A stretch of DNA of 64,000 nucleotides from Cupriavidus basilensis (lineage in GTDB: Bacteria > Pseudomonadota > Gammaproteobacteria > Burkholderiales > Burkholderiaceae), in contig NZ_BBQM01000010.1 in NCBI RefSeq assembly GCF_000876015.1, positions 1 to 64,000 of the forward strand. Reading direction: 5' to 3'. This document shows positions 10,825-19,953 of this stretch, piece after piece. Each line of letters starts with the position of its first letter. The first letter of the stretch is position 1. Position numbers and translations under genes: made by a program. The notes beneath the pieces are model-generated. The model was not told where the DNA came from, searched no databases, and worked only from the letters and a program-made list of their open reading frames with translations.

Positions 10825-11652
10825 CTAGAGCGCCTGGAGCGCGAACGCGTGCCACGCCTTCCACAGCATGTAGGCCGACAGGCAGAACAGCAGGCAGGCG
10901 AAGACCTTCTTCAGCTGCGCCACGTCCAGGCGGTGCGCGGTGCGCGCGCCCAGCGGCGCGGTCAGCACGCTGGCCAGCGCGATCACCGCCAGCGCGGGCA
11001 GGTAGATGTAGCCGAGCGAGCCGGCCGGCAGCCCCGCCACGCCGAAGCCGCTCCACACGTAGCCGATCACGCTGGCCACCGCGATCGGGAAGCCGAGCGC
11101 GGCCGAGGTGGCCACGGCGTTGTGGATCGGCACGTTGCACCAGGTCATGAACGGCACCGAGACGAAGCCGCCGCCGGCGCCCACCAGGCTGGACAGGAAG
11201 CCGATCACGCCGCCCGCGCCGAGCATGCCCGGCGTGGCCGGCAACTGGCGGTGTGGCGCGGGCTTGCGGTTGCGCAGCATCTGCCAGGCCGAGAAGCCGA
11301 CGAACACCGAGAACAGCAGCGACAGCCAGCCGGTCTTGAGCGCGGCGAAGACCTTGCCGCCGCCGAGCAGGCCGCCGGCCAGGATGCCGGGCGCCAGCGC
11401 GAGCACCAGCTTCCAGCGCACCATGCCGTGCAGGTGGTGGGCGCGCACCGAGGACAGCGAGGTAAACAGGATGGTCGCCATCGAGGTGGCGATCGCCATG
11501 TGGACGATGGCTTCGTGCGGGAAATCCAGGTAGGTGAACAGCAGCGTGAGGAAGGGCACCATCAGCATGCCGCCGCCCACGCCGAGCAGGCCGGCGCAGA
11601 AGCCGGTAAAGGCGCCGAGCAGCAACAGCCCGGGAATCAGGGAGACATGCAT
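10825..11652 (-). CDS. TSUP (TauE/SafE) family membrane permease
   Basis: 275 residues and about eight hydrophobic segments. The two repeated signatures of this family are present: GLLGVGGGMLMVPF near the N-terminus and SLVGAGGGFVSVPF in the second half. TSUP proteins move sulfite, sulfonates or related organic anions across the inner membrane; the substrate here cannot be read from sequence. It starts 92 nt upstream in transcription terms from no coupled partner, with the EVE gene behind it on the same strand. Confidence 0.9.
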   Translation of the reverse strand: MHVSLIPGLLLLGAFTGFCAGLLGVGGGMLMVPFLTLLFTYLDFPHEAIVHMAIATSMATILFTSLSSVRAHHLHGMVRWKLVLALAPGILAGGLLGGGKVFAALKTGWLSLLFSVFVGFSAWQMLRNRKPAPHRQLPATPGMLGAGGVIGFLSSLVGAGGGFVSVPFMTWCNVPIHNAVATSAALGFPIAVASVIGYVWSGFGVAGLPAGSLGYIYLPALAVIALASVLTAPLGARTAHRLDVAQLKKVFACLLFCLSAYMLWKAWHAFALQAL

Positions 11653-11744
11653 GGAACGAGGCCGGCCTTGTGGATGTCGTTGGCGCCGATGCGCCGGGGA
11701 GGGCGGGCGCGGCGCGCGCCGCGCGGGGGCAGCCGATCAGGCGG

Positions 11745-12239
<495 letters not shown>

Positions 12240-12491
12240 TGGCGGGTTGGCTCACGGCGGAGTGGCGTTGGCGACAGCGCTATGGTGCAGCAAGCCCGGC
12301 CAAAAGAAAACCGTGTATGCCAATCGTGCGGCAGTCGCGCAGCAGCCGTGCGCGGCTCGCGCGGCCGGGTGCGCCGCGCGGGCGCGAAGCGTGAAAAATG
12401 CGAAAAACGCGAGGAAATGCGGGGAGGCGCGAGGAACCGGCAGGCATCGCCAGGGCCGCGCAAAAAGAGGCCGCGCAAAAAAAACGAGCGC

Positions 12492-12522
12492 AAAAAAAAG
12501 GCGGTGGTTTCAAACCACCGCC
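12492..12522 (-). terminator. rho-independent terminator of the 6S RNA
   Basis: GGCGGTGGTTT and its exact complement form an 11-bp stem at 12500-12522 around a single central base. On the minus strand it is followed by eight T residues (12499-12492) and then by a second T-rich stretch. On the plus strand no T-run follows, so it acts on the minus-strand transcript, about 12 nt beyond the estimated 6S 3' end. Confidence 0.9.
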
Positions 12523-12534
12523 TTCTCTCGTTGG

Positions 12535-12746
12535 GGTCCCCGCCTCGGCCGCTGGATCGGCATCCTGAACCCAAGTGAGGTTCAGAGTGGCTGCGGAAGC
12601 CGCATTTTGGGTACATCACTGACTCAGGGAGTCCCGACTGCGAACTTTGAATCAAGCGACGCGCTCGCCCACACGGCATTGTCCCGCACCAACAAATGCT
12701 TATCGGTTCAAGGAATATGATCCTGACGAACCAGGCAGGGAAACTG
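12535..12746 (-). ncRNA. ssrS: 6S RNA
   Basis: The minus-strand sequence lines up by eye along its length with E. coli 6S RNA. The 5' part GUUUCCCUGCC matches AUUUCUCUGAG, then UUGAACCGAUA matches CUGAGCCGAUA. Near the 3' end CUGAACC...GGGUUCAG matches the UUGAACC...GGUUCAA hairpin and CAGCGGC matches the CUGCGGC that follows. The 5' UUUCCCUGCC can pair with the 3' GGCGGGGA to close the long rod, and GCAUUU can pair with AAAUGC inside it. 6S RNA mimics an open promoter and sequesters sigma70 RNA polymerase. Position downstream of zapA agrees with its usual neighbourhood. Ends are estimates and the length (about 212 nt) is longer than E. coli's. Confidence 0.85.
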
Positions 12747-12747
12747 T

Positions 12748-12805
12748 CAAACGTCTGACTTTGTTGCCGTAGGACCAATCGCTTCCGCAGGCTGTCAGAC
12801 GTTTG
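12748..12805. repeat. 12-bp perfect inverted repeat abutting the 6S RNA 5' end
   Basis: CAAACGTCTGAC at 12748-12759 and GTCAGACGTTTG at 12794-12805 are exact inverse complements separated by 34 bp. In a minus-strand transcript they would make a stable stem whose 3' foot ends at the likely 6S 5' end. No good -10 box lies in the right place for transcription to start at 12746, so this may be a processing stem in a longer precursor. Confidence 0.6.
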
Positions 12806-12898
12806 CCGTTTCTAACTTGGATGGGATGAAAACGGCGGTCAGGCACGATAACCCGACCTTTGGTGTCGCGACTATGTGGCTTGGCGCGACTTGGCTCC

Positions 12899-12927
12899 AC
12901 TATACACCGCCGGGCATTTCATACCAA
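12899..12927 (-). promoter_or_regulatory. sigma70-type promoter, candidate for pre-6S RNA
   Basis: On the minus strand TTGGTA (12927-12922) is followed by 17 bp and TATAGT (12904-12899). Transcription would start near 12892 and run through the inverted repeat into the 6S RNA, giving a leader of about 145 nt. E. coli ssrS also has a distal promoter whose transcript is processed. No open reading frame with a ribosome binding site sits between. Confidence 0.55.
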
Positions 12928-13073
12928 GCCCGCCGTGCCGGGCCGTTACATTTTGCCGACGCGCGCGGCACCTCGGGCACATCGCGGTCATCGCGGCGTC
13001 ACAACTGTGCCGTGCGGGGCACCGCGCCGCGGCCGGCCGCGCGCGGTCCTGCCCGGTCCGCGCCCGGCCCCGT

Positions 13074-13415
13074 TCAGCCGCGGGAAATGGGCGCGCCGGT
13101 GCCGACATGGGCGTACTGGCGCAGCGCCTCGTCGGCGCGCTCGTTGAGCTCGCGGATGCGCGCGCGCACGGCGTCCACCGGAATCGCGCCGTCTTCCTGC
13201 TGCTTGCGCTTGAGCGAGAGCAGGTCCGAGGCGATGCTGATGGCCGCCATCACCGCCACGCGCTCCACGCCCTTGGCGGAGACGCCGCTCTTGAGGCGGG
13301 TCATCTGGTCGTCTACCAGGGCCACCGCTTCCAGCAGCGCGGCTTCGTTGTCCGGCGCGATGGCGAAGCGGTAGGACTGGCCGGCGATGCTGACTTCGAC
13401 TTGCTTGTTGCTCAT
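13074..13415 (-). CDS. zapA: cell division protein ZapA
   Basis: 113 residues. The N-terminal ZapA domain has VEVSIAGQSYRFAIAPDNEAALLEAV, split here only by length, followed by ERVAVMAAISIASDLL and a C-terminal coiled coil. ZapA binds FtsZ filaments and bundles them at midcell. The ATG overlaps the stop of the upstream coiled-coil gene (ATGA), so the two are co-translated. 6S RNA lies downstream on the same strand, the usual order in proteobacteria. The region between the zapA stop and 12927 has no other gene. Confidence 0.93.
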   Translation of the reverse strand: MSNKQVEVSIAGQSYRFAIAPDNEAALLEAVALVDDQMTRLKSGVSAKGVERVAVMAAISIASDLLSLKRKQQEDGAIPVDAVRARIRELNERADEALRQYAHVGTGAPISRG

Positions 13416-13735
13416 GCGTTTTCTCCGGGTGCCTTGGTGAGGGCGCTGTCCGCGGCCTGCGCGGCGCCGTCGCCGAGCAGGTCGAGCTGGCGGGCGTCGC
13501 TGGCGGTGGGGAGCTTGTCGAGGATCGACTGGATGCGCAACTGCGCTTCCTCGATCTTGATATTGAGCAGCTCCCGGTCGGCGGCCATCGCCTCGCGGTC
13601 GCCGCGCAGCTGGCTGGCCTCGGCCTGCAGGCGTTCGATCTCCTCGCGCAGGCGCTGGTTCTCCGCTGCCAGGGTGTCGGCGTGATGCAGCACGCGCCCG
13701 ATCTTGGCGGCGAGTTGTTCGAGTTCGGTGAGCAT
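13412..13735 (-). CDS. ZapB-like coiled-coil protein upstream of zapA
   Basis: 107 residues from the ATG at 13735 (an ATG at 13747 would add four). Residues 1-75 are a continuous coiled coil with heptad leucines (LEQLAAKIGRVLHHADTL, then ENQRLREEIERLQAE). The C-terminal 30 residues are Ala/Asp-rich and probably disordered. A small coiled-coil gene overlapping zapA is typical of Betaproteobacteria, and the product is presumed to act like ZapB or as a ZapA partner at the division site. Homology to ZapB itself is weak because coiled coils resemble one another. Confidence 0.75.
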   Translation of the reverse strand: MLTELEQLAAKIGRVLHHADTLAAENQRLREEIERLQAEASQLRGDREAMAADRELLNIKIEEAQLRIQSILDKLPTASDARQLDLLGDGAAQAADSALTKAPGENA

Positions 13736-13930
13736 AGAGCCTGTCATATCCGGGTTTCGGGTTCTGGGATTTTAGCCCAAGCGCTCCGCGCGCAGCCGTG
13801 GAAAGCAGCCCGGTGTGACCGGGCCAGCGCGCCGAAGTTGCATGCAACGTCGCCCAACGGGCGCCGCGGCGGCATTTCCTGCCTGCTTCCATGCGTTTTC
13901 GCGCGGCCCGGGGCGGTGCGCGGGGCGTCA

Positions 13931-13959
13931 TTGACGCTCGCGGTGAAACTGCCTACACT
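13931..13959 (+). promoter_or_regulatory. sigma70-type promoter of the btuB riboswitch transcript
   Basis: TTGACG (13931-13936), 17 bp, then TACACT (13954-13959). This is the best consensus promoter in the window. The predicted start at about 13966 coincides with the first paired base of the cobalamin riboswitch at 13967. Confidence 0.8.
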
Positions 13960-13966
13960 CGCGCAC

Positions 13967-14188
13967 GTTCCAGGTGCTCGCAATCCTGTTCACTACAGGG
14001 TTGCAGTTCAACGGGAAACAGGGAGCCAGCCGCCGCCGCCAGGGCGCGTGCCGGGCCAACCTGTGCTGCCCCCGCAACGGTAAGCGACCGCGATCGGAAA
14101 TATCGCAAGGCCGACCCATCAGCCACTGAACCGCAAGGTCCGGGAAGGCGGTCGGACTGGTGTCGCCAGCCCGGATACCGGCCTGAAC
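13967..14188 (+). promoter_or_regulatory. cobalamin (AdoCbl) riboswitch
   Basis: Hallmarks in order: GTTCCAGG (13967-13974) pairing with CCTGAAC (14182-14188) as P1; AACGGGAAACAGGGAGCC; CTGCCCCCGCAACGGTAAG; GCCACTG; GGGAAGGCG; and the B12 box GCCAGCCCGGATACCGGCCTG. This class binds adenosylcobalamin and shuts off expression of the downstream gene when the vitamin is plentiful. It lies 95 nt before btuB, so it controls B12 uptake and, if transcription reads through, the btuCD-cob genes. Confidence 0.95.
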
Positions 14189-14282
14189 GAGAGTGCGCCG
14201 CCTTCCGCAGGATGCGTGGCGCGCTTCGTCGCCAGACGGTCCGCGGGGGAACGGACCAGGCTGCTCTCTCCCTCTTCGCACC

Positions 14283-16304
14283 ATGCGTTCATCGTCTTCC
14301 CGGCATCGCCGGCCGGCATCGCCGGCGCTTCGCCAGTCTGTTCCCGTTCTCGTTGCCGCGCGCGCGCGCCGGCCATTGTCCGCCGGCCTGCTTGCCGTGC
14401 TCGCCGCCGGCGCGCACGGCCTGGCCCAGGCCCAGCCGGTTCCCGACAGCGAACCCGCGCCGCAGCCGGCCGCGCAGCCTGCCGTCGCGCAACCGGTCGC
14501 ACAACCCGCCGCGCAATCTGCCGCACAACCGGCCACGCAACCCGCCGCCACGCCGCTGGCCCCGGTGGTGGTGACGGCCACGCGCACCGCGCAGGCGCTG
14601 ACCGAGGCGCTGCCGCACACCACCGTGGTCACGCAGCAGGACATCGTCAACTCGCAGGCGCCCGACCTGCGCACGCTGCTGCGCTCGCAGGCCGGCGTGG
14701 AATTCGCCGCCAACGGCGGCATGGGCGCCAACACCACGCTGTTCATGCGCGGCGCCAACGGCAACCAGACTCTGATCCTGATCGACGGCGTGCGCGTGTC
14801 GTCGGCCAGCAGCGGCACGGCGCAGCTGGCCAACATCCTGCCCGACCAGATCGACCACATCGAGGTGGTGCGCGGCAACGTGTCGGCGCTGTACGGCTCG
14901 GACGCCATCGGCGGCGTGGTGCAGATCTTCACCAAGACCGGCGCGGGCAAGCCGCCCGCGGCCAACGCGCAGATCGAGTACGGCAGCAACAACACGCGCC
15001 AGGCCACGGTGGGCTACGGCGGCCAGGTCGGCGACACCTCGTTCAACCTCACCGGCTCGATCTTCAAGACCGACGGCTTCTCCGCCGTCAACCCGCAGCA
15101 GCAGCCCAAGGCCAATCCCAACGACAACCCCTACGACAACAAGAGCGTGTCGGGCCAGGTCAAGCACCGCTTCACCAGCGACTGGGACGCGGGCGTCACG
15201 GCCTACTACTCCAAGAGCAAGCTGTCCTACGACAGCACCTCGGGCAAGCCCACCGACGTCTGGTGGATGGACAGCGAGCTCTACACCGTATCGGGTTTCG
15301 TCAACGGCAAGCTGGGCCGGGACTGGAGCACGCATTTCAAGGTGGCGCAGAGCGAGGACCGCAGCACCACGACCAGGAACGGCCTGTTCGACAGCCGCTT
15401 CAACACGCGCAACCGCCAGTACACCTGGCAGAACGAATACGCGCTGGCGCCCACGCACACGCTGCTGTTCGGCGCCGAGTACGCGCAGCAGGAGCTCGAT
15501 TCGAGCTCCTACGCCACGCCGGTGCGCAATATCGCCTCGGTGTTCGCCGGCTACGACGGCCGCCTGGGCAAGCACCAGCTGCAGCTCAACGTGCGCAACG
15601 ACCACTACTCGGACTTCGGCAGCCAGGCCAGCTACTTCGCCGGCTACGGCTACAACCTGACCGAGGCCTTCAAGCTGATCGCCAATGCCAGCAACGCCTT
15701 CCGCGCGCCCACCTTCAACGAGCTGTACTACCCCGGCTACGGCCAGCCCGGCATCCAGCCCGAGCGCGCCCGCTCGGTCGAGCTCGGCGCGCAGTACAGC
15801 ACCGACGGCGCCGGCCTGCTGCGCGTGACCGCGTTCGAGACCCGCTACGACAACCTGATCGTCTCGGCGCTGCAGCCCAATGGTCTGTACCTGGCGCAGA
15901 ATGTCGCCGAAGCCAAGGTGCAGGGCGTCGAGGCCTCGTGGCGCGCGCGCCTGCTGGGCACCGACGTGGGCGCCAGCGTGACCTTCCAGAACCCGCTCGA
16001 CGAGCAGAACAACACCCAGTTGCTGCGCCGCGCGCGCCGCCACGCCGCCTTCGACGTGGGCCGCCAGTTCGGCGACTTCCGCCTCGGCGGCGAGTGGGTC
16101 ATTTCGTCGGCGCGCCTGGACAGCGGCTCGCGCACGCTGGGCGGATACGGTATCGTCAACCTCAACGCCCGCTACAACATCGACAAGCAATGGTTCATCG
16201 CCGCCCGCGTGGAAAACCTGTTCGACAAGAACTACCAGCTCGCCTATCCCTACAACACGCAGGGGCGCGCCGGCTTTGTCACGCTGGGCTGGCGCCAGCG
16301 TTGA
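14283..16304 (+). CDS. btuB: TonB-dependent vitamin B12 outer-membrane receptor BtuB
   Basis: 673 residues. An Arg-rich n-region and hydrophobic stretch (GLLAVLAAGAHGLAQA) form the signal peptide. A repetitive Gln-Pro-Ala segment of about 35 residues follows, then VVVTATR (TonB box region), the plug (TLLRSQAGVEF, LILIDGVRVSS, VVRGNVSALYGSDAIGGVV) and a 22-strand barrel ending in FVTLGWRQR. The riboswitch in front and btuCD behind identify the substrate as cobalamin. I chose the ATG at 14283 because it begins the signal peptide; the frame is open to 14193, inside the end of the riboswitch. Confidence 0.93.
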   Translation: MRSSSSRHRRPASPALRQSVPVLVAARARRPLSAGLLAVLAAGAHGLAQAQPVPDSEPAPQPAAQPAVAQPVAQPAAQSAAQPATQPAATPLAPVVVTATRTAQALTEALPHTTVVTQQDIVNSQAPDLRTLLRSQAGVEFAANGGMGANTTLFMRGANGNQTLILIDGVRVSSASSGTAQLANILPDQIDHIEVVRGNVSALYGSDAIGGVVQIFTKTGAGKPPAANAQIEYGSNNTRQATVGYGGQVGDTSFNLTGSIFKTDGFSAVNPQQQPKANPNDNPYDNKSVSGQVKHRFTSDWDAGVTAYYSKSKLSYDSTSGKPTDVWWMDSELYTVSGFVNGKLGRDWSTHFKVAQSEDRSTTTRNGLFDSRFNTRNRQYTWQNEYALAPTHTLLFGAEYAQQELDSSSYATPVRNIASVFAGYDGRLGKHQLQLNVRNDHYSDFGSQASYFAGYGYNLTEAFKLIANASNAFRAPTFNELYYPGYGQPGIQPERARSVELGAQYSTDGAGLLRVTAFETRYDNLIVSALQPNGLYLAQNVAEAKVQGVEASWRARLLGTDVGASVTFQNPLDEQNNTQLLRRARRHAAFDVGRQFGDFRLGGEWVISSARLDSGSRTLGGYGIVNLNARYNIDKQWFIAARVENLFDKNYQLAYPYNTQGRAGFVTLGWRQR

Positions 16305-16316
16305 CGGCGGCCTGAG

Positions 16317-17324
16317 ATGCGCCGCGCGCTGGCCGTCTGGCTGATGCTCGCCGCCGCCGGCGCGGCGGTGTTCGTGCTGTCGCTGGCGGTGGGCAGCGTG
16401 CCGCTGAGCGCGGCGCAGGTGTGGCACGCGCTGGCCGGCGGCGGGGCCGACACCGCCGACACCGCCAGCGCCATCGTGCGCGAGCTGCGCCTGCCGCGCG
16501 CGGCCGCGGCCTTCGCCTGCGGCGGCCTGCTGGCGCTGACCGGCGCACTGATGCAGGTGCTGCTGCGCAACCCGCTGGCCGAGCCCTACGTGCTGGGCGT
16601 CTCGGGCGGCGCGGCCACCGGCGCGCTCGGCGCCATGCTGATGATGTGGCCGCTGTGGACCGTGCAGGCCGGCGCCGCCGGCGGCGCGCTGTTCTCGATG
16701 CTGCTGGTGGCCACGCTGGCGCGGCGCGACCTGCTGCATCCGCAGGTGCAGGGCGGCCACCACGAGGCCGGCTCGCGCCTGCTGCTGACCGGCGTGATCC
16801 TGGCCGCGGGCTGGGGCGCGCTGATCACGCTGATTCTGAGCGTGGCGCCCGAGGCGCGCCTGCGCGGCATGCTGTTCTGGCTGACCGGCGACCTCGGCGG
16901 CACCGCCAGCTACGGTCTCGCGCTCGGCGCGCTGGCGCTGGCCGTGCTGCTGGCCATGCCGCTGGCGCGCGCGCTCAACGCCATGCTGATGGGCGAGACC
17001 GTGGCGCAGGCGCTCGGCGTGCGCGTGGGCGCGGTGCGCATGTCGGTGTTCGTGCTGGCCTCGGTGGCGATCGCGGTGGCCATCACCTCGGCCGGCTCGA
17101 TCGGCTTCGTCGGGCTGGTGGTGCCGCACCTGGTGCGGCTCGCGTGGGGCAACGACCAGCGCCTGCTGCTGCCGGCCTCGGCGCTGCTGGGCGGCGCGCT
17201 GCTGATGGCGGCCGACCTGGTGGCGCGCACCGTGATCGCGCCGGCGCAGTTGCCGGTGGGCGTCATCACCGCGCTGCTGGGCGTGCCGACCTTCCTCTTC
17301 CTGTTGCTGCGCAGGCCGCGCTGA
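16317..17324 (+). CDS. btuC: cobalamin ABC transporter permease BtuC
   Basis: 335 residues, about ten transmembrane segments, FecCD/BtuC family: LRLPRAAAAFACGGLLALTG, NPLAEPYVLGVSGGA, and the GFVGLVVPHLVRL signature all appear. It forms the inner-membrane channel that takes B12 from BtuF. It starts 12 nt after btuB and ends in a 1-nt overlap with btuD, so it is part of the riboswitch operon. Confidence 0.93.
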   Translation: MRRALAVWLMLAAAGAAVFVLSLAVGSVPLSAAQVWHALAGGGADTADTASAIVRELRLPRAAAAFACGGLLALTGALMQVLLRNPLAEPYVLGVSGGAATGALGAMLMMWPLWTVQAGAAGGALFSMLLVATLARRDLLHPQVQGGHHEAGSRLLLTGVILAAGWGALITLILSVAPEARLRGMLFWLTGDLGGTASYGLALGALALAVLLAMPLARALNAMLMGETVAQALGVRVGAVRMSVFVLASVAIAVAITSAGSIGFVGLVVPHLVRLAWGNDQRLLLPASALLGGALLMAADLVARTVIAPAQLPVGVITALLGVPTFLFLLLRRPR

Positions 17325-18181
17325 TGCCGATGCCAAGCTGGAACGAACCCGTCTCGAACTGTCCCGTGCTGGCGTTGCGGGCCCTGCAGTTGCGCGCCGG
17401 CGCGCGCGTGCTGCTCGACGGTCTGAGTTTGTCGGTGCGGGCCGGCGAGCTGTGGTGCGTGGTTGGCCCCAACGGCGTGGGCAAGTCCACGCTGATGTCG
17501 GTGCTGGCCGGGCTGCGCAAGCCGGACGGCGGCGCGGTGCTGCTCGACGGCCGCGCGCCGCTGGAGATCGCGCCGGCCGCGCTCGCGTTGCAGCGCGCGT
17601 ATCTGCCGCAGGCGGTGAGCGACACCTTCTCGATGCGCGTGCGCGACGCGGTGGCGGTCGGCCGCCATCCGCACCTGTCGGGCTGGGGCTGGGCGCGCCG
17701 CGAGGACGATGCCGTCGTCGCCGCGGTGATGCGCGAGCTCGATCTCGACGCGCTCGCCGCGCGCGACGTGCTGACCCTGTCCGGCGGCGAGCGCCAGCGC
17801 GTCTCGCTGGCCGCCACGCTGGCGCAGCAGGCGCCGCTGCTGCTGCTCGACGAACCCGCCGCGCATCTCGACCTGCGCCACCAGATCATGGTGCTGGACA
17901 CGATGGCGGGCCTGGCGCGCGCCGGCCGCCATGCCGTGATCGTGATCCTGCACGACCTCAACCTCGCGCGCCGCTACGCCACCCACGCGCTGCTGCTGGC
18001 CGAGGACGGCCTGTGCCTGCACGGCGCGGCCGCCGACGTCCTCACGCCGGCGCACTGCTCGCACGCGCTGCGCACGCCGATCGTCAGCGTCAGCGACGGC
18101 CGGCATACCGCGCTGATCGCGCACGGCGCCTTCCACCCGCACCCGGGCGGGCCAGACGAACAAGACGGAATTTCATCATGA
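17324..18181 (+). CDS. btuD: cobalamin ABC transporter ATPase BtuD
   Basis: 285 residues. Walker A GPNGVGKST is near residue 48, the ABC signature LSGGERQR near 155, and Walker B LLLLDEPAAHLD follows, with the switch His in VILHDLNLA. It powers import through BtuC. The ATG overlaps the btuC TGA (TGATG arrangement), and its own stop overlaps the cobO start. The family resembles FhuC/FecE too; the B12 assignment rests on the context. Confidence 0.9.
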   Translation: MPMPSWNEPVSNCPVLALRALQLRAGARVLLDGLSLSVRAGELWCVVGPNGVGKSTLMSVLAGLRKPDGGAVLLDGRAPLEIAPAALALQRAYLPQAVSDTFSMRVRDAVAVGRHPHLSGWGWARREDDAVVAAVMRELDLDALAARDVLTLSGGERQRVSLAATLAQQAPLLLLDEPAAHLDLRHQIMVLDTMAGLARAGRHAVIVILHDLNLARRYATHALLLAEDGLCLHGAAADVLTPAHCSHALRTPIVSVSDGRHTALIAHGAFHPHPGGPDEQDGISS

Positions 18182-18837
18182 CCGAACCCAACGCCAACGC
18201 CAACGCCAACGCCAATACCACCCCCACGCCGGAAGACGCCGCGCGCGACGAGCGCCACAACGCACGCATGGCGCGCAAGAAGGACGTGGTCGACGCCAAG
18301 ATCGCCGCCGCGCAGGACGAGCGCGGCGTGATCGTCATCACCACCGGCAACGGCAAGGGCAAGTCCAGCTCCGGCTTCGGCATGGTGGTGCGCGCGCTCG
18401 GCCACGGCATGCAGGCCGCCGTGGTGCAGTTCATCAAGGGCGCGATCCCGAGCGGCGAGGAAATGTTCCTGCGCCGCTTCCCGGACCAGTGCGCGTTCCA
18501 CGTGATGGGCGAGGGCTACACCTGGGAGACCCAGGACCGCGCGCGCGACGTGGCCAAGGCCGAAGCCGCGTGGGAAGTCGCGCGCGGCCTGCTGCGCGAC
18601 CCGGCCATCGGCCTGGTGCTGCTGGACGAGCTCAACATCGCGCTCAAGCTGCACTACCTCGACGTGGACACCGTGATCGCCGACCTGCGCGCGCGCCCGC
18701 CGATGCAGCACGTGGTGATCACCGGCCGCGGCGCGCCGCAGGCGCTGATCGACGCCGCCGACACGGTGACGGAGATGACGCCGGTCAAGCACGCGTTCAA
18801 GCAAGGCATCAAGGCCCAGCGCGGCATCGAGATGTAA
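18178..18837 (+). CDS. cobO: cob(I)yrinic acid a,c-diamide adenosyltransferase CobO
   Basis: 219 residues, BtuR/CobO family. P-loop TGNGKGKSSSGFG is near residue 58 and VLLDELNIALKLHYLD near 150. It transfers the adenosyl group of ATP to cobalt of corrinoids, making imported B12 into coenzyme form or supplying the adenosyl corrinoid for assembly. The N-terminus carries an (Asn-Ala)5 run encoded by a hexanucleotide repeat at about 18187-18214. The start overlaps the btuD stop (ATGA). Confidence 0.94.
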   Translation: MTEPNANANANANTTPTPEDAARDERHNARMARKKDVVDAKIAAAQDERGVIVITTGNGKGKSSSGFGMVVRALGHGMQAAVVQFIKGAIPSGEEMFLRRFPDQCAFHVMGEGYTWETQDRARDVAKAEAAWEVARGLLRDPAIGLVLLDELNIALKLHYLDVDTVIADLRARPPMQHVVITGRGAPQALIDAADTVTEMTPVKHAFKQGIKAQRGIEM

Positions 18838-18882
18838 GCTCGCGCTACGCGATTCCAGAACGACTACGAGTATTCGAACATC

Positions 18883-19923
18883 ATGCAGTTTCCCGCCATC
18901 GTCCCGCTCGATGCTTCTCTCCGCCCGGCGCTGCAGGCCGCCATCGACGCCAAGACCAAGCCGCTCGGCGCGCTGGGCCGGCTCGAATCGCTGGCCCTGC
19001 GGATCGGCCTCATCACCGGCAGCACCGCGCCCGAGCTCCGGCGCCCGGCGGTGATCGTGTTCGCCGCCGACCACGGCATCGCCGATGCCGGCGTGAGCGC
19101 CTATCCGGCCGAGGTGACGGCGCAGATGGTGCTCAACTTCCTCGGCGGCGGCGCCGCCATCAACGTGTTCGCGCGCCAGCACGGGCTGGCGCTGGAGGTG
19201 GTGGACGCCGGCGTGCGCGCGCCGCTGCCGGCCGCGCCGGGGCTGGTCAACTGCCGCATCGCCGCCGGCACGCGCAACTTCGCGCGGGAGCGCGCGATGA
19301 GCGCGGAGCAGGCCGAGGCGGCGCTCACCGCCGGCATGGCGCGCGTGCTGCGCCACGCGCAGCTGGGCACCAACGTGATCGCCTTCGGCGAGATGGGCAT
19401 TGCCAATACCTCGTCGGCCGCCTGCCTGATGAGCCGGCTCGCCGGCACGCCGCTCGACGCCTGCATCGGCCGTGGCACCGGGCTGGATGATGCCGGCCTC
19501 GCGCGCAAGCGCGCGGTGCTGGCGCAGGCGCTGGAGCTGCATGCCGATGCGGTCGAGCCGCTCGACGCGCTGGCCGCGTTCGGCGGCTTCGAGGTCGCCA
19601 TGATGGCCGGCGCCTTCCTGGCCGCGGCGGCCAGCCGCATGGTGATCGTGGTGGACGGCTTCATCGCCTCGGCCGCGCTGCTGGTGGCGCAGCGCCTCGA
19701 TCCCGCGGTGCTGGACTACTGCGTGTTCTCGCACTGCTCGCACGAGCACGGCCACCGCGAGCTGCTCGCGCGCTTCGGCGCCGAGCCGCTGCTGGCGCTG
19801 GACCTGCGCCTGGGCGAGGGCACCGGCGCGGCGCTGGCCTATCCGCTGCTGGTGTCGGCCACCGCGTTCCTGCGCGAGATGGCCACCTTCGGCGGCGCCG
19901 GCGTCAGCACGGCGTCGGCGTAG
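18883..19923 (+). CDS. cobT: nicotinate-nucleotide--dimethylbenzimidazole phosphoribosyltransferase CobT
   Basis: 346 residues. Family motifs include KTKPLGALGRLE, FAADHGIADAGVSAYP, GNG-like GGGAAINVFAR, EMGIANTSSA, and LRLGEGTGAALA containing the catalytic glutamate. It activates the lower ligand base dimethylbenzimidazole to its alpha-ribazole phosphate for CobS. It follows cobO by 45 nt in the same direction. Confidence 0.95.
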   Translation: MQFPAIVPLDASLRPALQAAIDAKTKPLGALGRLESLALRIGLITGSTAPELRRPAVIVFAADHGIADAGVSAYPAEVTAQMVLNFLGGGAAINVFARQHGLALEVVDAGVRAPLPAAPGLVNCRIAAGTRNFARERAMSAEQAEAALTAGMARVLRHAQLGTNVIAFGEMGIANTSSAACLMSRLAGTPLDACIGRGTGLDDAGLARKRAVLAQALELHADAVEPLDALAAFGGFEVAMMAGAFLAAAASRMVIVVDGFIASAALLVAQRLDPAVLDYCVFSHCSHEHGHRELLARFGAEPLLALDLRLGEGTGAALAYPLLVSATAFLREMATFGGAGVSTASA

Positions 19924-19953
19924 ACTGCGCGGATCGCTCCCAGGCACCGGCCC

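Noticed and set aside
12535..12900. tmRNA or RNase P RNA in the zapA-EVE space
   Set aside because: No tRNA-like ends or tag frame for tmRNA, and no conserved RNase P core such as GAGGAAAGUCC. The alignment to 6S RNA explains it better.
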